DNA of 64,000 bases from Vibrio sp. CB1-14 (GTDB lineage Bacteria > Pseudomonadota > Gammaproteobacteria > Enterobacterales > Vibrionaceae): NCBI RefSeq assembly GCF_040412085.2, contig NZ_CP115921.1:868001-932000 (forward strand), given 5' to 3'. Shown piece by piece: positions 8,665-17,449 of this stretch. A model generated the notes under the pieces. It saw only the letters and a program-made list of their open reading frames with translations, made no database searches and was not told the origin of the DNA. Made by a program: the position numbers and the translations under genes. How positions within the stretch are numbered: the stretch's first letter is position 1; each line of letters opens with the position of its first letter.

Positions 8665-9555
8665 TTAAACGAAGTTGATGTCGCGCATTCTCGCTACTAC
8701 ATCGGCTTTTTGTGCTGATGTTAGCGCTCGGATCGGTGTTCTAGGATCACCAGCGTCAATACCATGTATCTCCATTGCGGCTTTGCCAGCTGCGACTCCA
8801 CCATATTCCACAAGGATTCGAATGATGGCGATAACTTTGTCCATTAGTGAAGTGACCTGCGCTTGGTCCCCTCGTTTAAAGGCTTCAATAATAGCAAGGT
8901 ATAACGGGGCTGCGTAGTTGTATGTGCTGCCCACCGCACCGATTGCACCAACAGCAAGACCAGCAGGCAAGAACTCATCCACACCAAATGGCAGGTCAAA
9001 CTTACCATCAGCGACGCGCAAACAGCGTTGATACTCGTAGAGATCCGCATTGTTGAACTTGGCGCCAGACAGGTTTGGGATCCGTTCGTTACCTTTAATT
9101 AAGAATTGCTCAAGGTCGAGGCTGACTCCAGACATACCGGAATGGTAGTAGTAAAAGCCTTTCGATGGCGCAGCACTCGCGATTGAGGCGCAATAGTCAA
9201 CAAGGTCGTCAACGGAACCTGGTTTGAAAAAACAAGGACCAATCGCAGATGTGGCAAGAATGTCGAGTGTTTCGGCGTGTTCTGTTAGGGAAATTGAATC
9301 GACAATACTGAGAGCGCCAGTGTGGATGATCAAATCCAGCTTGCCATCAGCCGCTTGTACCCAGCGCTCAGCAATGGCCTTACGTTCTTCAACAGAGCAG
9401 TGAATGCCTTCACCTGTGGTGCCACAGACATATGCCCCTGTCACGCCTTGCTCAATAAGTAGCGCAGCAATCTGATCGATAGCACTAAAGTTAACTCGAT
9501 TGTTACGGTCAAAGGGGGTGTGCGGTGCGGCAATGAGGCCGGTTAACTTATTCAT
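8665..9555 (-). CDS. nanA: N-acetylneuraminate lyase
   Basis: A class I aldolase of the DapA/NanA family that splits Neu5Ac into ManNAc and pyruvate in the cytoplasm. Numbered from the chosen start, it shows G-T-T-G-E (45-49), the tyrosine of F-Y-Y-Y-H-S-G-M (about 137) and the Schiff-base lysine in S-G-A-K-F-N (166), matching E. coli Tyr137/Lys165. Length 296 residues is typical. The ATG at 9555 is chosen because AGGA sits eight bases before it; another ATG at 9564 overlaps that site. Next to the sialic acid TRAP transporter genes, it is the first catabolic step. Confidence 0.93.
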   Translation of the reverse strand: MNKLTGLIAAPHTPFDRNNRVNFSAIDQIAALLIEQGVTGAYVCGTTGEGIHCSVEERKAIAERWVQAADGKLDLIIHTGALSIVDSISLTEHAETLDILATSAIGPCFFKPGSVDDLVDYCASIASAAPSKGFYYYHSGMSGVSLDLEQFLIKGNERIPNLSGAKFNNADLYEYQRCLRVADGKFDLPFGVDEFLPAGLAVGAIGAVGSTYNYAAPLYLAIIEAFKRGDQAQVTSLMDKVIAIIRILVEYGGVAAGKAAMEIHGIDAGDPRTPIRALTSAQKADVVARMRDINFV

Positions 9556-9609
9556 TTTTAACATCCTATAGTAAGTTCGCTCTGAGCCAAATTTTGGCTC
9601 AGAACTTAA

Positions 9610-10893
9610 TTATTTCCCGTAGCCGAGGAATAGTTCTGGCAAGAACAAGGTGAACTGAGGGAACACAGCAACGAGTGCAAGTACAATAAACAGCGGCACT
9701 AATAGAGGAATAACACCACGAGTCAAAACATGGAATGGAATGTCACCAACTCGAGATACCACGTAGAGTGCCATACCCATTGGCGGCGTTAGAATGCCAA
9801 TCATTAGGTTTAGAATCGCCATGACACCAAAGTGCACAGGGTCGATGCCTACCGCGCCTGCGACAGGAACCAAGAATGGAACCAGCAGTAATAGCAGTGC
9901 AAGTGACTCGATAAAGGTGCCAAGGAACAACAGCAGCAAGTTGATAAGAAGCAGCAGTACCAGCGGGTTATCACTAATGGTTAGGAAATAGTCAGCCAGC
10001 ATTTGAGGAAGCTGCTCACGAGCAACGATCCATCCAAAGACGGTGACACCCATTACCATGAGCGCAACTACGGCTGTAGTGTTTACGGTTTCTTTTAGAA
10101 TATCGATGAAACCAACAAAGGTCAGTTGCTTATAAACCACAGTACCAAGAAATAGCGCGTAAAGTGATGAAACAACAGCCGCTTCCGTTGGTGTGAATTT
10201 GCCAGAAAAGATGCCGCCGATGATGATGACTGGCGTCATCAGTGATAAAAACGCTTCTTTAAAGGATTTAAATTGGTCTTTGCGTGTGGCTTTTGGCAGC
10301 GTCATGTAGCCGCGCTTTTTACAAATAAAATAGCTCATGACCATGAGTGCGCCGCAGCATAGAATGCCTGGCACAGCACCCGCTAAGAATAGCGCGCCAA
10401 TCGAAGTGTTGGATACGACCCCGTAGATCACCAGTGGCACCGAAGGAGGAACCAATGGTCCAATAATACATGAGGCTGCTGTTAAACCACCGGCGAAGTC
10501 GTCATGGTATTTGGCATCACGCATCGATTTGATTTCGAGTTGGCCAAGCCCACCTGCGTCGGCCAGTGCAGAGCCTGACATGCCTGAGAAAAGTAGGCTA
10601 GCCATGATATTTACGTGGCCTAGGCTGCCCGTAACATGACCGACCATCGACTTAGCGAAGTTGAAAATACGCTCGGTGATACCAGCGCTATTCATCAAAT
10701 GTCCGGTAAGTACGAAAAAGGGTACCGCGAGCAAGGTGAAATTGTCTATCCCGCCAAGCATCTGCTGGGCGGCAAAGTTGATGCCTGTGCTGTTGGTGAG
10801 GATTAAGAATAGTAAGGCTACAAAAATAAGTGAGAAGCCAACGGGCATACCTGCAAACAGCAACGCGAGCCAGCCAAAAATAGAACCTGCCAT
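9610..10893 (-). CDS. siaM: Sialic acid TRAP transporter, large permease subunit
   Basis: A 427-residue, very hydrophobic DctM-type protein with about a dozen membrane segments and family motifs (GGLGQLEIKSM near residue 120, I-G-P-L-V-P-P-S-V-P, F-T-P-T-E-A-A-V, L-T-P-P-M-G-M-A-L-Y). TRAP large subunits form the sodium-coupled path for substrate passed on by the periplasmic binding protein. It starts nine bases after the small-subunit stop, with an AAGGAG site. It lies in the siaP-siaQ-siaM-nanA order; siaQ and siaM are separate here, unlike the fused SiaQM of Haemophilus. Confidence 0.92.
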   Translation of the reverse strand: MAGSIFGWLALLFAGMPVGFSLIFVALLFLILTNSTGINFAAQQMLGGIDNFTLLAVPFFVLTGHLMNSAGITERIFNFAKSMVGHVTGSLGHVNIMASLLFSGMSGSALADAGGLGQLEIKSMRDAKYHDDFAGGLTAASCIIGPLVPPSVPLVIYGVVSNTSIGALFLAGAVPGILCCGALMVMSYFICKKRGYMTLPKATRKDQFKSFKEAFLSLMTPVIIIGGIFSGKFTPTEAAVVSSLYALFLGTVVYKQLTFVGFIDILKETVNTTAVVALMVMGVTVFGWIVAREQLPQMLADYFLTISDNPLVLLLLINLLLLFLGTFIESLALLLLLVPFLVPVAGAVGIDPVHFGVMAILNLMIGILTPPMGMALYVVSRVGDIPFHVLTRGVIPLLVPLFIVLALVAVFPQFTLFLPELFLGYGK

Positions 10894-10902
10894 GAGAACT
10901 CC

Positions 10903-11412
10903 TTACCTCTCAGCCACTTGTGAAGAACTAGGCGTGTCTGCCTTACTTGCTTGTTTAAACTCAATACCAATGGCGATGAGTTTTTCGATTTGTCGAATGA
11001 CCATGAATACACCGCCTAGTGGCAGGCTGTAGTTCATCCATGCACTGGATACACCCAACGTAATGAGCTCGAAGAAAGCAGTTCTCTGAACGTGTTGGTA
11101 ACCAAGGTAAATAATCGCGAAAATTGAGACCAGTACCGCCAACTCAAGTGCGATGACGAGAGAATAACGAAGGGTTTGCGGTAGCTTGTCTGAAAAAAAG
11201 GTGATGTTTACGTGCGTGCCTCTTTTGATTGCGATGGCGCAGCCAATGAGAGACATGTACATAAATAGGACTCGTGCGAGCTCCTCACTCCACAACGATG
11301 GGTCATTGAGCAACCAGCGTGTTCCGATTTGCCAAGTCAAGACAACAAGCAGTGCTGCCATGAGAGGAACCGTGATAATTTCTTCAATATTTTTAAATAG
11401 TTTGCTTATCAT
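10903..11412 (-). CDS. siaQ: Sialic acid TRAP transporter, small permease subunit
   Basis: A 169-residue DctQ-type protein with four predicted membrane helices (I-I-T-V-P-L-M-A-A-L-L-V-V-L; V-L-F-M-Y-M-S-L-I-G-C-A; Y-S-L-V-I-A-L-E-L-A-V-L; Y-S-L-P-L-G-G-V-F-M-V) and the conserved W-S-E-E-L-A-R motif. It forms the integral membrane complex with SiaM. The ATG at 11412 is preferred because GGAG lies six bases upstream; a TTG at 11424 overlaps that site. A strong stem-loop sits just before the ribosome-binding site. Confidence 0.9.
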   Translation of the reverse strand: MISKLFKNIEEIITVPLMAALLVVLTWQIGTRWLLNDPSLWSEELARVLFMYMSLIGCAIAIKRGTHVNITFFSDKLPQTLRYSLVIALELAVLVSIFAIIYLGYQHVQRTAFFELITLGVSSAWMNYSLPLGGVFMVIRQIEKLIAIGIEFKQASKADTPSSSQVAER

Positions 11413-11424
11413 TTTCTGCTCCAA

Positions 11425-11445
11425 GGCTGGCCAAAGTGGCCAGCC
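11425..11445 (-). promoter_or_regulatory. Intercistronic stem-loop between siaP and siaQ
   Basis: GGCTGGCCA (11425-11433) and TGGCCAGCC (11437-11445) form a perfect 9-bp stem with a 3-base loop, between the siaP stop and the siaQ ribosome-binding site. No T-run follows. Such hairpins usually stabilise the upstream message, which would favour more binding protein than permease; that role is inferred. Confidence 0.65.
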
Positions 11446-11490
11446 AAGATGTCAATTTCAATTCTTTACTTCACGAATTGATAGCTGCCT

Positions 11491-12456
11491 TTACATCGCT
11501 GCTAGCTTTTTAACGATAGATTCACCAATTTTCGCCTCGAACTCTGAGTACAACGGCTGCATTGCTTCGCGGAAAGGCGCAAGTTCTGGGTAAGTCACGG
11601 TGACACCTTCAGCCTCAAAGAAAGAGATCAGCTCAGCTTCTTGTTTTTTCACCGATGCGGTATGCGCTTCACCCGCTTTCAAAACAGCGTCTTGAACGAT
11701 TTTTCTCTCTGACTCTGATAGTTTTTGCCATGTAGAGTCTGAGATGATCACCATCTGGTCGTTGACGATATGATTGGTGATCGCGAGGTTGTCTTGAACC
11801 TCATAAAACTTCATCGTTTTGATGGTTGGTAATGGGTTCTCTTGGCCGTCAACAGCATTAGTTTGCAGGGCTAAGTAAACCTCTGAAAACGCCATTGGCG
11901 TTGGCGAAGCACCAGACAATTTAGCGTAGTTGAGGTTAGGCTTCGCGTTAGGAACACGAAGTTTGAGTCCTTTGAAGTCTTCAATAGAATTGAGTGGACG
12001 GTTTGATGTGGTTTCTCGAGTTCCGTTGTACCAAGTATCGAGTGCACGCCAGTTGAACTTAGTCAGCATTTCTTCGCGCACACCCTGACCGAACTCGGAA
12101 TCAAACATGCGGCGCAGATGCTCGTAATCTTTAGCTACATACGGCAATGTCACCGCTTCCGCTCGTGGTATCCATAAGCCCATTCGGCCAAATTCTGCAT
12201 AAGTGATGTCCAGATCACCTAAAGTGAGCTGTTGCAGCATGGCGCGGTCGTCACCGAGCTGCGCGCTAGGATACAGAGCAATCTTGATCTCGCCTTTACT
12301 CATCTCTTCCACTGTATCAGCCAGTAGTTTCGCGGAGGTGTACTCCACAGAGCCAACAGACGCTTGCATACCCATTTTTAGTGTTGTAGCCGCTTGTACT
12401 GATAATGCACACCCTACTGTCAGCATAGCGATAGTGATTTTGTTTATGGCTTTCAT
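11491..12456 (-). CDS. siaP: Sialic acid TRAP transporter, periplasmic binding protein
   Basis: A 321-residue DctP-family binding protein with a signal peptide cleaved after V-Q-A (about residue 22). It carries the sialic acid ligands known from Haemophilus SiaP: the arginine of N-G-T-R-E-T-T, the carboxylate-binding arginine of K-L-R-V-P-N, and the asparagine of L-Q-T-N-A-V-D-G-Q-E-N-P. It captures Neu5Ac in the periplasm and delivers it to SiaQM. It is the first gene of the minus-strand nan operon, facing the nanE operon across a shared control region. Confidence 0.93.
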   Translation of the reverse strand: MKAINKITIAMLTVGCALSVQAATTLKMGMQASVGSVEYTSAKLLADTVEEMSKGEIKIALYPSAQLGDDRAMLQQLTLGDLDITYAEFGRMGLWIPRAEAVTLPYVAKDYEHLRRMFDSEFGQGVREEMLTKFNWRALDTWYNGTRETTSNRPLNSIEDFKGLKLRVPNAKPNLNYAKLSGASPTPMAFSEVYLALQTNAVDGQENPLPTIKTMKFYEVQDNLAITNHIVNDQMVIISDSTWQKLSESERKIVQDAVLKAGEAHTASVKKQEAELISFFEAEGVTVTYPELAPFREAMQPLYSEFEAKIGESIVKKLAAM

Positions 12457-12705
12457 AATGTTCCCTTTTGTCCATTCGTTTTATGAGATCTAACCACTTC
12501 AAAAAAAATTTTTATTTTGTTTGAAAAAAATCTTCGTTATGGATTATTATGGTCGTGAAGATTATTTTCAAATCAACTTTTCACAAACTGTGATCGCGGA
12601 CAAAATTTAACCAAGTCTAGTTATTGATAGATGACTTTATGTAGATTTTGACTGGATATGTTATGCCGGTATCCGTAGATTTTATTGAAGGACGAGAGGC
12701 TCGAC
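12457..12705. promoter_or_regulatory. Divergent control region of siaPQM-nanA and nanE-nanK-nagA
   Basis: This AT-rich stretch separates the two nan operons. It holds an imperfect inverted repeat, GAAAAAAATCTTC (12523-12535) and GAAGATTATTTTC (12557-12569), 12 of 13 positions complementary, arms 21 bases apart. Its left arm runs into ATCTTCGTTAT (12530-12540), also found upstream of nanM. TGTGA at 12590-12594 could be a CRP half-site. NanR binding here is expected from Vibrio biology, but the exact operator is inferred. Confidence 0.6.
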
Positions 12706-13422
12706 GTGAGAGATAAAAGTCTAAAAATCAGAGAATTAAAAGAGCAGTTACGAGGGCAAACGGTAGTATCTATCCAACCTGTTGTCGGCAGTCCACTGGA
12801 AAATACGGAGTTTATTGTGGCTATGGCATTAGCCGCGCAAACGGCCGGTGCTAAAGCACTTCGTATTGAGGGAATCGCGAACGTTGCTGCCGTCGCTGAG
12901 AAGGTCACTATACCAATTATTGGCATTGTGAAACGTGACCTTATTGACAGTCCGGTCAGAATTACACCGTACATAAAAGATGTGGAGCAGCTTGAAATAG
13001 CAGGCGCATCCATCATCGCGTTTGACGCGACAGATAGGGTTCGTCCAGAGACTCGTGAGGCTATCGCTGACGCGATCAAAGACTCAGAGTGTTTTGCAAT
13101 GGCCGACTGTTCATGTTTTCAAGACGGACGCTGGGCGGCTGAGTATGGGGTCGACATTATTGGTTCGACGCTCTCAGGTTATGTCGGAGAAGTTGAACCG
13201 ACAGAACCCGATTTGCTACTTGTTAGACAGTTCGCAGACGCAGGGTATTTTACAATGGCTGAAGGTCGATATAACACGCCCGAACTTGCGGCTAAAGCTA
13301 TTGCAAATGGTGCGATCGCAGTGACCGTCGGGTCTGCACTGACAAGGTTGGAAGTCGTCACTCAGTGGTTCAATACGGCAACACGCGCAGAGGTAAAACA
13401 AAATGAGCACGTTAGCTATTGA
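12706..13422 (+). CDS. nanE: N-acetylmannosamine-6-phosphate 2-epimerase
   Basis: A TIM-barrel protein of 238 residues in the NanE family that converts ManNAc-6-P to GlcNAc-6-P in the cytoplasm. Family stretches are S-I-Q-P-V-V-G-S-P near the N-terminus, [19 protein letters not shown] and A-E-G-R-Y-N-T-P-E. The GTG at 12706 is chosen because GAGAGG lies six bases upstream; an in-frame TTG at 12685 has no such site. Its 3' end overlaps nanK by 20 bp, suggesting translational coupling. Confidence 0.9.
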   Translation: MRDKSLKIRELKEQLRGQTVVSIQPVVGSPLENTEFIVAMALAAQTAGAKALRIEGIANVAAVAEKVTIPIIGIVKRDLIDSPVRITPYIKDVEQLEIAGASIIAFDATDRVRPETREAIADAIKDSECFAMADCSCFQDGRWAAEYGVDIIGSTLSGYVGEVEPTEPDLLLVRQFADAGYFTMAEGRYNTPELAAKAIANGAIAVTVGSALTRLEVVTQWFNTATRAEVKQNEHVSY

Positions 13423-14293
13423 TATTGGAGGCACCAAAGTCGCTTTGGGCATGGTCGAAAACGGAAAGCTTATTGAGCGAACTCAAATAGCCACGCCATC
13501 GACGATTGATGTGCGGGAGTTTGCGAATCACATTCTTTCTCCCTGCTCTGAGTGGCTGGAAAAAGCTCAGAACATCGGAATATCGACCACGGGTTGGGTA
13601 AAACCTGAAGGGATAACATCCATTAACCCAGATACCCTGCCATTTCCTCAGCCTTTTGCGCTCCATCGCGAAGTTGAACGTACTAGTGATAGGCCGGTGG
13701 CCATGCTTAATGATGCGCAAGCAGCAGCGTGCTTTGAGTTTAAATCGCATGCAAATCTTGTCAAAAACATGGCGTATGTGACGGTTTCAACGGGTGTCGG
13801 TGGCGGAATTATCATTGATGGCAAGCTGCACAAAGGCTCTAATTGGCTAGCTGGCCATATTGGTCATACTGTAATAGATATTAATGGCCCTGATTGTGGT
13901 TGTGGACAGAATGGCTGTGTAGAGGCGATTGCCTCGGGTACGGCTATTAACAAAGTCGCTCAAGCAACCATTAACCCGACTATTTCCAATATTGAATTGT
14001 TTGAGCTTGCCCGCAACGACGCAAGCGCAATGGCAATAATAAAGCGAAGCGCACAAGCGATAGCCGTGCTGTGTACGAATCTAAAGGCAACCTATGATCT
14101 CGACCTAGTCGTATTAGGTGGTGGGGTCGGATTAGCGAGCCACTACATGGAACTTGTCGACGAGTATATACAGCAAAAGCCTGCGGCATTTAGAGTTCCA
14201 ATCACCAAAGCATCTGGGGACTATGATGCTTGTTTGCTTGGAGCAGCAGAGCAATTTTCGTTGTCGCTGGATAATAGTAACGCTCAGCACTGA
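13403..14293 (+). CDS. nanK: N-acetylmannosamine kinase
   Basis: A ROK-family sugar kinase of 296 residues that makes ManNAc-6-P from ManNAc and ATP. It has the N-terminal phosphate loop D-I-G-G-T-K (residues 7-12), the catalytic region [20 protein letters not shown], and the zinc motif [10 protein letters not shown] preceded by G-H-T-V. It lies between nanE and nagA, the enzymes acting just after it. It overlaps the nanE end by 20 bp. Confidence 0.92.
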   Translation: MSTLAIDIGGTKVALGMVENGKLIERTQIATPSTIDVREFANHILSPCSEWLEKAQNIGISTTGWVKPEGITSINPDTLPFPQPFALHREVERTSDRPVAMLNDAQAAACFEFKSHANLVKNMAYVTVSTGVGGGIIIDGKLHKGSNWLAGHIGHTVIDINGPDCGCGQNGCVEAIASGTAINKVAQATINPTISNIELFELARNDASAMAIIKRSAQAIAVLCTNLKATYDLDLVVLGGGVGLASHYMELVDEYIQQKPAAFRVPITKASGDYDACLLGAAEQFSLSLDNSNAQH

Positions 14294-14324
14294 TTGATGA
14301 TTATTTTAGGGATGAACTAAGGTT

Positions 14325-15461
14325 ATGACACTACGCGGCATTTCGGCACACAGAATATTTGATGGTACGACGTTTCATTTCGACTCTGTACTTGTGTATA
14401 GAGACGACATTGTCGTCGATATCCTTCCTAAAGCGGAGGTGCCTTCGGATCTTTCCTATGACGATTATCCAGATAAGACCATAGTTCCGGGCTTTATCGA
14501 CATTCAGGTCAATGGCGGCGGCGAGGTGATGTTCAACAACACGATGACCGTTGAGGGCATCAATACGATATGTAAAGCACACCGTAAACACGGGACGGCC
14601 TATTTACTGCCTACTTTGATCAGTGCCACTACAACGGACATGACCAACGCATTAAACGCCGTAGCCAATGCCATTGAGCAGCGAATCCCGGGTGTTGCGG
14701 GCATCCATCTCGAAGGCCCTTGGCTTAATGCTAATAAGAAAGGAGCTCATGATGCGGGTAAGTTCTACGCCCCAAGTGTTTCTGAACTTGAATCGTTTCC
14801 TTGGTTAGCGATGGGCACAACGTTGGTCACCTTGGCGCCAGAGTGCGTAGATACCGAGGTCTTGGCCTGGTTAAAGAACAATGACGTGGTGGTTTCCTGT
14901 GGACACAGCAATGCATCAAGTCATGAGTTATCTGGTGAAAAGTTGCCATTGATCGACGGATTTACTCATCTGTTTAACGCGATGTCTCCGTTGGAAGGGC
15001 GAGACCCCGGTGTTGTAGGAACTGCTTTAATGGCCGATCATGCTTGGTGTTCTATCATCGTTGATGACATTCACGTGGACTCGGCGAACGTAATGCTGGC
15101 GAAGCGTCTCAAACGTCAGCAGCAACTATTGATCGTCACCGATGCGATGGCGAGCGTAGGTAGCATCAGCAATAGCTTTGTTCTTGACGGTGAACAGATC
15201 AGTGTTCAAAACGGTCGACTGGTTAACGCGCAAGGAGCACTCGCTGGGGCACATATCGGTATGGATCAATCTGTTGCCAACGTCATTCAGTGGGGAATCG
15301 AAGAGGCTGAAGCATTTCGCATGGCCTCGATGTACCCTGCACGAGCGATAAATCGTTCCGATTTAGGCACTCTAAAGTCGGGCAGTAAAGCCTCTGTCAC
15401 CATTCTCAACTCGGACTATCGTGCTTCACACGTGATGGTGGATGGCCAACTTCTTAGCTAA
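14325..15461 (+). CDS. nagA: N-acetylglucosamine-6-phosphate deacetylase
   Basis: A 378-residue amidohydrolase that removes acetate from GlcNAc-6-P to give GlcN-6-P, the last step specific to this pathway. Conserved parts are P-G-F-I-D-I-Q-V-N-G-G-G, the metal-binding H-L-E-G-P-W, the C-G-H-S-N-A loop, T-H-L-F-N-A-M-S-P and the catalytic aspartate of V-T-D-A-M-A-S. It starts 31 bp after nanK and ends the plus-strand operon. Chitin-using vibrios usually have a second nagA elsewhere, so this copy is probably the one tied to sialic acid. Confidence 0.92.
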   Translation: MTLRGISAHRIFDGTTFHFDSVLVYRDDIVVDILPKAEVPSDLSYDDYPDKTIVPGFIDIQVNGGGEVMFNNTMTVEGINTICKAHRKHGTAYLLPTLISATTTDMTNALNAVANAIEQRIPGVAGIHLEGPWLNANKKGAHDAGKFYAPSVSELESFPWLAMGTTLVTLAPECVDTEVLAWLKNNDVVVSCGHSNASSHELSGEKLPLIDGFTHLFNAMSPLEGRDPGVVGTALMADHAWCSIIVDDIHVDSANVMLAKRLKRQQQLLIVTDAMASVGSISNSFVLDGEQISVQNGRLVNAQGALAGAHIGMDQSVANVIQWGIEEAEAFRMASMYPARAINRSDLGTLKSGSKASVTILNSDYRASHVMVDGQLLS

Positions 15462-15511
15462 GTAGCATGGGCACGTCTTTAATCATTGAGATATCTGAAT
15501 GCGAGATAGAA

Positions 15512-15540
15512 AAAGGGCTGTGTCGATGACACAGCCCTTT
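15512..15540. terminator. Strong hairpin terminator between nagA and sstT
   Basis: AAAGGGCTGTGTC (15512-15524) and GACACAGCCCTTT (15528-15540) form a perfect 13-bp stem with a 3-base loop. The better T-run is on the minus strand, after sstT. It probably also ends the nagA transcript. Confidence 0.88.
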
Positions 15541-15562
15541 GAAGTTGGGATGCTAGCGGATA

Positions 15563-16780
15563 TTAACCCTGCTTGTTCTGCTCTGCTTTGCAAACGGCCG
15601 CAGTAAATACCACGTCAGTTGAGCTGTTCAGCGCTGTCTCGGCAGAATCTTGAATCACACCAATGATAAAGCCAACCGCAACAACCTGCATTGCGACATC
15701 GTTTGAGATGCCAAACAGACCACACGCTAGAGGAATAAGTAGCAGCGAACCGCCAGCGACGCCTGATGCACCACAAGCAGATACCGCAGCAACAATGCTA
15801 AGTAGTAGTGCGGTAAAGATATCGATTTCGATGCCCATGGTATGCACAGCCGCTAGAGTCAGCACCGTAATGGTGATCGCTGCACCTGCCATATTGATGG
15901 TCGCGCCTAGCGGGATAGAAACAGAATAAGTGTCTTCATCTAAATCCAGCTTCTCACACAGTGTCATGTTCACTGGGATGTTAGCCGCACTTGAGCGTGT
16001 GAAGAACGCTGTCACACCACTTTCACGTAGGCATTGGAACACAAGCGGGTATGGGTTTTCTTTGGTCTTCACGTAGACAATGATTGGGTTTACAACCAGC
16101 GCAATGATTGCCATAGCAAGCAGCAGAACGAACAGAAGTTGTGCGTAGCCAGCAAGTGCAGAAAAACCAGTTGTTGCGAAGGTGTTCGCCACTAGGCCAA
16201 AAATACCAAATGGGGCTAGACGAATGATGAAACGTACGATTTGTGACACGCCGTGGCTCAGATCTTCAAATACCGCCTTGGTAGTGTCAGAGGCATGGTG
16301 CAGGGCTAAACCCAGACCAATTGCCCACGCCAAAATACCGATGTAGTTGGCGTTCATCAGCGCGCTAACTGGGTTATCGACCAGCTTAAACAGCAGTGTG
16401 TGTAGAACTTCGCCAATACCTTGCGGTGGCGTTGCTCCTTCCGCGCCGGCAACCAAGGTAAGCTCGGTTGGGAAAAGGAAGCTAAGCAAAACTGCAGTAA
16501 GCGCCGCCGAGAATGTACCAATGAGGTACAGCACAACGATTGGACGCATATGCGTGGTTTGGTTTTTCTTTTGGTTGGCAATAGAAGCTGCGACAAGAAT
16601 GAAAACTAAAATTGGGGCGACAGCTTTAAGTGCTCCGACAAACAAGCTACCAAGCATTCCGAAGCTTTGAGCAGTTGTTGGAGACGCGACAGCGAGGATA
16701 AAACCAAAAACGATACCCGCGAGGATCTGCAGAACCAGATTACCATTCGCATAACGGGCAAGGATGCTAGAACTTTGCAT
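15563..16780 (-). CDS. sstT: Serine/threonine:sodium symporter
   Basis: A 405-residue inner-membrane symporter of the dicarboxylate/amino acid:cation family. SstT features include [12 protein letters not shown] near the N-terminus, [14 protein letters not shown], the [13 protein letters not shown] hairpin, [12 protein letters not shown], and the late [13 protein letters not shown] segment. It imports serine and threonine with sodium. The ATG at 16780 has an AGGGA site; a GTG at 16807 would add nine residues but lacks one. It is a single-gene unit with its own terminator. Confidence 0.93.
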   Translation of the reverse strand: MQSSSILARYANGNLVLQILAGIVFGFILAVASPTTAQSFGMLGSLFVGALKAVAPILVFILVAASIANQKKNQTTHMRPIVVLYLIGTFSAALTAVLLSFLFPTELTLVAGAEGATPPQGIGEVLHTLLFKLVDNPVSALMNANYIGILAWAIGLGLALHHASDTTKAVFEDLSHGVSQIVRFIIRLAPFGIFGLVANTFATTGFSALAGYAQLLFVLLLAMAIIALVVNPIIVYVKTKENPYPLVFQCLRESGVTAFFTRSSAANIPVNMTLCEKLDLDEDTYSVSIPLGATINMAGAAITITVLTLAAVHTMGIEIDIFTALLLSIVAAVSACGASGVAGGSLLLIPLACGLFGISNDVAMQVVAVGFIIGVIQDSAETALNSSTDVVFTAAVCKAEQNKQG

Positions 16781-16994
16781 TTTTATATCCCTGTATAGAT
16801 TCTGCACTGAGTCGTGATGGTCTTAGACAGCACCATTCCGCTAGTGCAGTTATTATGTAATAAAGTGTGTTTGCGTTCGGTATCTTAGCAAGACAGGATG
16901 ATGTGTCTACAAATAATTCAATTGTTGAATGATTTAGTTGTTATTGTTGAGTTTAATGGTTGTAAATGTTGGGTAATTTAGTGTTCGTGACACG

Positions 16995-17019
16995 AAAAAG
17001 GCGGCGTTAGCTGCCTTTT
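16995..17019 (-). terminator. Terminator after the phaP-phaC-phaJ operon
   Basis: On the minus strand AAAAGGCAGC and GCCGCCTTTTT flank a four-base loop with one mismatch, and the 3' arm ends in a T-run. It lies about 30 bases beyond the phaJ stop. Confidence 0.7.
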
Positions 17020-17050
17020 GGGGATCGAGAACGATTTTTTTGACTCAGTT

Positions 17051-17449
17051 TTAGCCTTGAAGCATGACCGTCGCTTCGCCTTTGATGGCGACTTTTCCTT
17101 GCTCATTAAGTACTTGAGTTAGCAGTTTAGCGATGGGTTTATCCTCTCGCACTTCAGTGACCTCTACGCGAGCGGTCACAGTCTCTCCTACACGGATTGG
17201 GCAGGTAAACTGTAGTGTTTGCCCAAGATAAATAGCACCAGGCCCCGGGATTTTTGATGCCAGCAGTCCAGACACTAAACTCGCGCCTAACATACCATGC
17301 ACAATCGGCACCTCGAACGGTGTCATTGCGGCAAAGGCTTCATCCAAATGAACCGGGTTATAATCTTCCGCTAACGAGGCAAACTGTTCTACGGCCGCTT
17401 TATCGAGTGTTTTACTTAGGCTCGCGTATTGTCCTACTTCAAGCGACAT
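17051..17449 (-). CDS. phaJ: (R)-specific enoyl-CoA hydratase, MaoC/hotdog family
   Basis: A 132-residue MaoC-like hydratase. It has the hydratase-2 motif with catalytic Asp29 and His34 (A-E-D-Y-N-P-V-H-L-D), then P-I-V-H-G-M-L and the Y-L-G-Q-T-L-Q-F strand. PhaJ enzymes turn trans-2-enoyl-CoA from beta-oxidation into (R)-3-hydroxyacyl-CoA, the substrate of PHA synthase. Its start overlaps the phaC end by 11 bp, so the two are coupled. No phaA or phaB is present here, so this enzyme may be the locus' own monomer supplier. Confidence 0.85.
   Translation of the reverse strand: MSLEVGQYASLSKTLDKAAVEQFASLAEDYNPVHLDEAFAAMTPFEVPIVHGMLGASLVSGLLASKIPGPGAIYLGQTLQFTCPIRVGETVTARVEVTEVREDKPIAKLLTQVLNEQGKVAIKGEATVMLQG

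Noticed and set aside
12621-13079. 152-codon minus-strand ORF opposite nanE
   Set aside because: Antisense shadow of nanE; nanE has clear family motifs and a good start.
5259-15461. Sialic acid block as a biosynthesis (neuB/neuA) locus
   Set aside because: Genes are lyase, kinase, epimerase, deacetylase and uptake, all catabolic; no synthase or CMP-transferase is present.
16781-17050. Possible small RNA or riboswitch upstream of sstT
   Set aside because: Apart from the phaJ terminator I found no conserved structure or second terminator; sequence is AT-rich and featureless.
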